This document shows, piece after piece, positions 59,286-64,000 of a stretch of DNA of 64,000 nt (position 1 is the first letter of the stretch; each line of letters opens with the position of its first letter). The notes beneath the pieces are model-generated. The model saw nothing but the letters and a program-made list of their open reading frames with translations, was not told the DNA's origin and searched no databases. Origin of the DNA: Diospyros lotus (Eukaryota; Streptophyta; Magnoliopsida; Ericales; Ebenaceae); contig NC_068346.1 in assembly GCF_014633365.1 (NCBI RefSeq), forward strand, positions 16,761,030 to 16,825,029. Reading direction: 5' to 3'. Made by a program: the position numbers and the translations under genes.

Positions 59286-59837
59286 TGTTGTGCCATGAAA
59301 AATAGGTTGAGAAAAAATGAAAATTTTTAAAGAAAAAATAAAAAGGCTCGCGGAACCTTGTGGCAAGAAGGCTTGTGGCAAAGACTTTGTGGCAAGAAAG
59401 CTTATGGCGAAGGCTAAACCTTGCGGCAAGAAAGCTTGTGGCGAAGACCAAACCTTGTGGCAAGAAAACTTATGGCAAAGACCAAACCTTGTGGGAAGAC
59501 CTTGTGGCAAGAAGGCTTGTGGCGAAGACCTGATGGCAAGAAAGCTTGTGGCGAAAACCTTATGGCAAGAAAGCTTGTGGCAAAAACCAAACCTTGTGGT
59601 AAGAAGGCTTGTGGCGAAGATCTTGTGGTAAGAAAGCTTGTGGCGAAGACCTTGTGGCAAGAAGGCTTGTAGCGAAGACCTTGTGGAAAAAAAGCTTGTG
59701 GCAAAGACCTTGTGGCAGGCATCCTTTCAGCGAACTCCCTTGAGGCAGCTTCTCTCACAGCAACCTAACTTCACCCGACACCAAGCTCAGATGGACCCCA
59801 CATCATAAATTTTAATTATTGTATTTTGGCAACAACA
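59286..59837 (+). repeat. Right LTR of the gag-only element, shortened
   Basis: 552 bp against 1,307 bp on the left. Both ends match the left LTR, so the difference is an internal loss or gain of minisatellite and upstream units. Confidence 0.85.
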
Positions 59838-59842
59838 ATACT

Positions 59843-61047
59843 ATTACTCAACTTCGAGGCTCAACGATCTCTGGACATCATATTTATTCAAAAAGAGATC
59901 AACATCTATAACACCCAGAAAGTTTGGGTTGCTTCTGGAATGGTAAATTTGAGAAAAATACGAGTTTCGTTGAAAATTAGTATCTAAAAACCTTGAAAAA
60001 TTGGTCGAATTGACTGTAGAGTATATCCTAGGGCTTAGATACCTACGAAAAGGGTATGGAGCTAACAAACATCTCAAGACATGATTTTTAGTGTTGAAAG
60101 AAATCAGATCAGATATAGTTTTTTTATACAAGTTTGGATCAGGCTGAAAAACTGAATTATCGTAAGGGGCTTCCAAAAAGTCAACGGAACCCTTAAATGA
60201 GTCAAATTTTGCATGAAAAACAACCCTTATGTGGCTTGGGATGAAACAAGGGGTTTCGCAATCAAAGCATAATTTCGAGCCAAAGTGTAATTTTTGAAAT
60301 TTCACGAGACAGATTGAAATGACGTTATTTCTGAATCTTCGGGGGTTAAACGAGAAGTTTAGAACATGAAGGTCTCAACAGAAATTTTGGAAAGCTCAAG
60401 GGCTTTGTGGAAAAGGCTGAAATTGAATTTTAAACTTGTGAGGGGCAAAAGTGGAATTTTTGCAAAAGCTTGGATAGCCATGGCCGACTAAGCTGCTAGT
60501 CATCCTTGATTTTGGCCAAGATTGGTCAAGGGAGTGGGTTGAGGGGCCTCAGGGCTAGGCATAGGCCGTTTCTTGGCCAACAAATTGGCCATGTCAACGG
60601 AAAACATGGCTGAAAATTAGGCCGAAAAGTGGCCAAAATTTTGGGAGACTGTAATCGGGTTTTGAGGACTTGGATCGAGGTTTTTGGACCGATCTAAGGC
60701 AAGAAGAGGCGTTTATGGCCTAGGGTTAAATGAGATTAAACGTGTGGGGGCTCGGTTTCGAGTATAAATAAAGGTTATAGGGTGGCCGAATTCTTCAAAA
60801 ATTAATGTCGTGAATCCGCATGTTTAAGGAAAAATTGAGGGAGAAGGATAAGGGGCTTTTGTTTCTCGTGTCTTGGGGAGCATTTCAGGAAAGTTTGGTG
60901 AGATTTCGTGTTCATTTAAGCAAGTATTAAGAGTTTGTCAAAAAATTGGGTCGTCGCTGGAGCCATACTGTAATTGGCCGATTTAAGGCACTTCCAGTTT
61001 GTTTTTCAAGCATAGGACATTGAAACGAGTTGAGGCTCTGATATCAC
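59843..61047 (+). other. Non-coding repeat-like DNA
   Basis: Probably the continuation of the LTR-like repeat at 53799-54854. It has ATAACACCCAGAAAGTTTGG and a TATA-like GTATAAATAAAGG near 60770. At the right edge GGCTCTGATATCAC is the complement of a copia primer-binding site and belongs to the next element. No gene was seen. Confidence 0.35.
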
Positions 61048-63190
61048 TGAGGAGGAACGCCATTATTAAGTGCATCAATGCAAGGGTTTAAGCCATTTTC
61101 AAAAATAATTTTCGAAAACATTAAAGATAGCAGCGAAAACAAGAACAAAAACACCTTGTAAGACCCGTTTCCAATATCCATATGCATATCAAAACCAAAC
61201 CATACCATAGGGTGTTTAGTTATTTTACCTTTCAACGGTTGAAGGCTGATGTAGGGATGAAATCCACCCGAGGTAGCAACACTTTCTCCAAAAATAGCTC
61301 CCAACTCCTTTTAAGTTATACCAAAATCGTCCCTAAAACTACGAGGAGCCTATCGGGTCCACGCTCCAATGAGGTAGTGAATCCCACTACTCTTTCTTTG
61401 TGCTAGACAATGAGAGCAAGGGAGATAATGGCTAAAATGAAAATGGGTTTTAAAGCAAGAACTCTCAAGCTTGATAGTCTCACTATCAAGAGCTATGTGC
61501 TTCAATAGTTAAAAGAGAATCAAATGAGCAATGAATTGGGGAGCTAAGGTTTCTAAAGGATGAAAAAGAGGTGCTGGTCGTGAGAAAAACAATCATAAAA
61601 GGGCTCCAACCGTCTCTCTTCTTCAACACAGAAAACTAAACATATATACCCCCAAAATTGGAAACCCTAGGGCACACAAATTGGGAAAACGATAAGGGGA
61701 TAGGAGCGGGATAAGAAAGAGAGAAAGAGATGCGTCAAGGAAGCACGTCGACCTCCTTCATCCTTCTATCGTTCGCCATTGCCACGTGCCCTTCCTTTTT
61801 TGTTGCATAAAACGATAAAACGTCTTGCAATTCGTGAGCTTCTGGAACAGAAACTATCGACAGCTTGCAAGGAACTATTGACAGTTTGTTGCCCTTTATG
61901 GCAAATTTTTAGAAATTACACTTAGGCCCTGCCATTAACTTTTAATGACACTTTCACCATCTCATTATGAAATCGAGGTCCCCATTAACTCTTGACGATT
62001 GTTGCTTATTATTAATAATTTAAACCCAGCTCGTTAACTCTTAACGGTAAACGTCATTAACTCTTAATGACGGTTTCAACCTTAATTGCTTAGTCAATCA
62101 TTACACCCGGATATGCGTGTGACCTTCTAGGTTCACTACTAAGTAGCAATCAGGACATGTCAACTCTTTGACGTTGACCAAACATTTTAGTCTACAACGA
62201 GAATCTCTCCATCTCTTCGATGTACCTCGAAAGACCCTGAGTGACAACTAGTATTATGTCAGGGCGATCCTACCAGTAATGAATTCTTACTTCATAATAG
62301 AACCTATTTGGGCTTTCGATTCATGTGTACTATAATCCCTTCATCAGTTATCATGCTAATTGAGTGAGAGTCATGGACTGATCAAACTCACTAACTCGAT
62401 GACTATGCCAAAATCAATGTGGTGAGATTGAGATGACACATCGGAACTCTTTCTGACATTGAAACACTTTCCAATCACGTGTACCTTGGCCAGGGGTTTC
62501 TACAATCAAGGCCACCACTGATCGCATAGGATGTTCACCTCATACCGGAAGTCAATAGATCCCATTAGCAATCACTTGCCTCTATATGCCACTATACAGG
62601 GACCACACATTGCATCTCCCACCCGGTAACCGAATGGTTCTTAACAACGGTAAATCCCTGGCACCAACACACAAGACAATTGTGTTGCCTCCGGTCAAAA
62701 GACCTGTAACACAATCAAAGCTTGTGATAGACAATAGATCATCTGAGACATGTGATCTATCACGTGCGTCACATTTAGTAAGTGTTCCACTAACACCTAC
62801 CCACATGTATACTATATCCATCTCATGGATTATGGTATGCAACTCACCATCTTTTATCATTAGCATCTCATTCTAATCAAATGTAGTATTCCATGTGCTA
62901 GTCCGTACTCGACTAATCATAGTCCCTTCTGAGAAGTCTAAGGACTGGAAATTTATCATTAAGATATCCTTATTGCCAAGGTCAATTGCCACATATTATT
63001 AATACTTAAAAATAAGATCTTTAATAGGAAATCTAAAAACTCATTCATATATAATGATTGGAGAGTTATGAATGAAGATATGACCTCAAAATATAAAAAC
63101 ATTTTTTGTTATATATTAGAAGAATTACATCATTAGTTCTATAATTATAAATGCCAAATGCCACCTAAATCTAGTATTAGGGCACCAACA
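61048..63190 (-). mobile_element. Ty1/copia-type LTR, about 2.1 kb
   Basis: On the minus strand it starts TGTTGGTGCCCTAATACTAG and ends CCTCA, immediately followed by GTGATATCAGAGCC, a copia initiator-Met tRNA primer-binding site. This makes it the 5' LTR of a minus-strand element whose body is missing. It abuts the gypsy relic on its right. Confidence 0.55.
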
Positions 63191-63196
63191 CTAACA

Positions 63197-63905
63197 CTTT
63201 GTCACGTCTTCTTTCACTTTATTCCACCAATATAGCGCATTTATGTCCTTATACATCTTATTTGCACGTGGTGTATAGGGTATATTGAATGGCATGCCTT
63301 CTTCAACACTCGTTGCCTCAACCTATCCACATCAGGAACGCATAAGTGCATCCCACACCTTAGAACCCCTTCAAAGTCCATGATGAATTCCTTAGCCTTG
63401 TCCTCACTGACTTTACCCTTACATTCTACATCTATCAATTTGGCTAAGGATAGATCCCTAGACTAAGTTGCATTAATCTCCTCAACCAAAGTAGATCATA
63501 GTTGAACATGAGCCAAGACCACATTCATGTCACCCAACCCAAAACACATGCTGCTTGCCTCCAAACTATGTATCTCACACACTAAGGGTCTCTTAACCTT
63601 GATGATGTGGGCTATACTACCCATCAACTTCCTACTTAGGGCATTCACCACTACATTGGCCTTGCCCAAGTGGTGTAATATCATGCAATCGTAATCCTTG
63701 AGGAGTTCCATCCATCTCCTCAGTCTCAAGTTTAAATCCTTCAGTTCAAATAAGTATTTCAAGCTCTTGTGGTCAGTATAAATCTTGCAAGTCTCGACGT
63801 ATAGGCAGTATCGCCACAACTTAAGAACAAACATTATCGTTGCCATCTCTAAATCGTGGGTAGGGTAGTTTTGCTCATGCGTCTTCAGCTGCCTAGAGGG
63901 CGCGA
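63197..63905 (-). pseudogene. Ty3/gypsy RNase H-integrase relic
   Basis: Minus-strand reading gives [59 protein letters not shown] and [16 protein letters not shown], the RNase H domain. Then come [28 protein letters not shown] and the start of the integrase zinc-binding region. The frame breaks after 63241 (YIGGIK with stops). The rest of integrase is cut off at the copia LTR, and the reverse transcriptase is cut off near 63905. Confidence 0.85.
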
Positions 63906-64000
63906 GCAAGGGCATTTACGGTATTTCTCTTTCAGTATTTTTCTTGATTTATTTTAGAATTTATTATGTTGAAAAATTTGAGAAAAGGTTTGGGGAGATA
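63906..64000. other. Non-coding sequence at window edge
   Basis: The RNase H frame ends abruptly at about 63905. The remaining bases look like LTR-type non-coding DNA (GGCATTTACGGTATTTC). The context lies outside the window. Confidence 0.3.

Larger units (their letters stand above)
54855..59837 (+). mobile_element. Gag-only LTR retrotransposon (non-autonomous)
   Basis: LTRs 54855-56161 and 59286-59837 both begin TGTTGTGCCATGAAAAATAG and end AACAACA. Flanks are GTACT and ATACT (one mismatch). A primer-binding-type sequence (TTGGCGTTGTCTGTG) follows the left LTR, and a polypurine tract (GAGTGGGGGGG) precedes the right LTR. The interior holds only a gag relic and a ~305-bp tandem repeat, with no protease, integrase or reverse transcriptase. 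This matches non-autonomous gag-only (TR-GAG-like) elements. Confidence 0.85.

Noticed and set aside
59844..60305. 153-codon minus-strand frame
   Set aside because: No recognisable domain. It lies in repeat-like non-coding DNA next to the gag-only element.
62582..62876. Pair of 94-96-codon frames on both strands
   Set aside because: Inside the copia LTR, with no domain.

Overview
This is a stretch of nuclear genome from a flowering plant, most likely a eudicot. It is AT-rich and carries intron-containing genes with GT-AG splice sites, plant-specific gene families (NRT2 nitrate transporter, DUF26 receptor kinase, GH28 polygalacturonase, FAR1-related and GRF zinc-finger relics) and many plant transposable elements. 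The species cannot be named from the sequence. No bacterial-style operons, tRNA or rRNA genes were found.

Three host genes look intact. NRT2.5 (4895-7046, +, 3 exons, 502 aa) is a high-affinity nitrate transporter. A secreted GH28 polygalacturonase (23385-26354, -, 8 exons, 456 aa) keeps all four family motifs. A CRK2-like cysteine-rich receptor kinase (45642-48737, +, 7 exons, 653 aa) keeps all kinase motifs. Their splice sites were placed by hand, and every junction keeps the frame and the family alignment. Two host-type genes are broken: a FAR1/FHY3-related gene (12015-14740, +) with many stops, and a GRF zinc-finger membrane protein gene (16616-18229, -) with stops and a 1-kb element in its intron.

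The most striking object is a 12.4-kb Mutator-like element (MULE) at 29541-41974, bounded by an identical 9-bp target duplication and diverged terminal inverted repeats. It carries two convergent, apparently intact genes: a MuDR-type transposase (851 aa) and, on the other strand, a DUF1985 + Ulp1-type SUMO-protease-like gene (10 exons, 825 aa) with a complete His/Asp/Gln/Cys catalytic set. The same hairpin motif (GGGCTT...AAGCCC) occurs in three clusters: inside the predicted 5'-leader intron of each gene and in an eight-copy ~450-bp tandem array between the two 3' ends. The MULE sits inside a Ty1/copia LTR.

Layout: 1-4.5 kb repeats and relics; 4.5-7.0 NRT2.5 with a small MULE-type MITE in its promoter; 7.0-11.6 MITEs, SINE-like pieces, a minisatellite and a solo LTR; 11.9-14.7 FAR1-related pseudogene; 16.6-18.2 GRF pseudogene with inserted inverted-repeat element; 19.7-22.7 two head-to-head CT/GA-rich TIR elements; 23.4-26.4 polygalacturonase; 29.5-42.0 the MULE; 42.0-43.5 copia relic; 45.2-48.7 CRK2-like gene with a tandemly duplicated upstream region; 49.2-64.0 nested LTR material, including a self-inserted ~3-kb LTR-like repeat, a gag-only LTR element (54855-59837), a copia LTR and a gypsy RNase H relic.

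The host genes are independent transcription units. Only the two genes of the MULE form a functional unit, and in that case the joint role of the second gene is inference.
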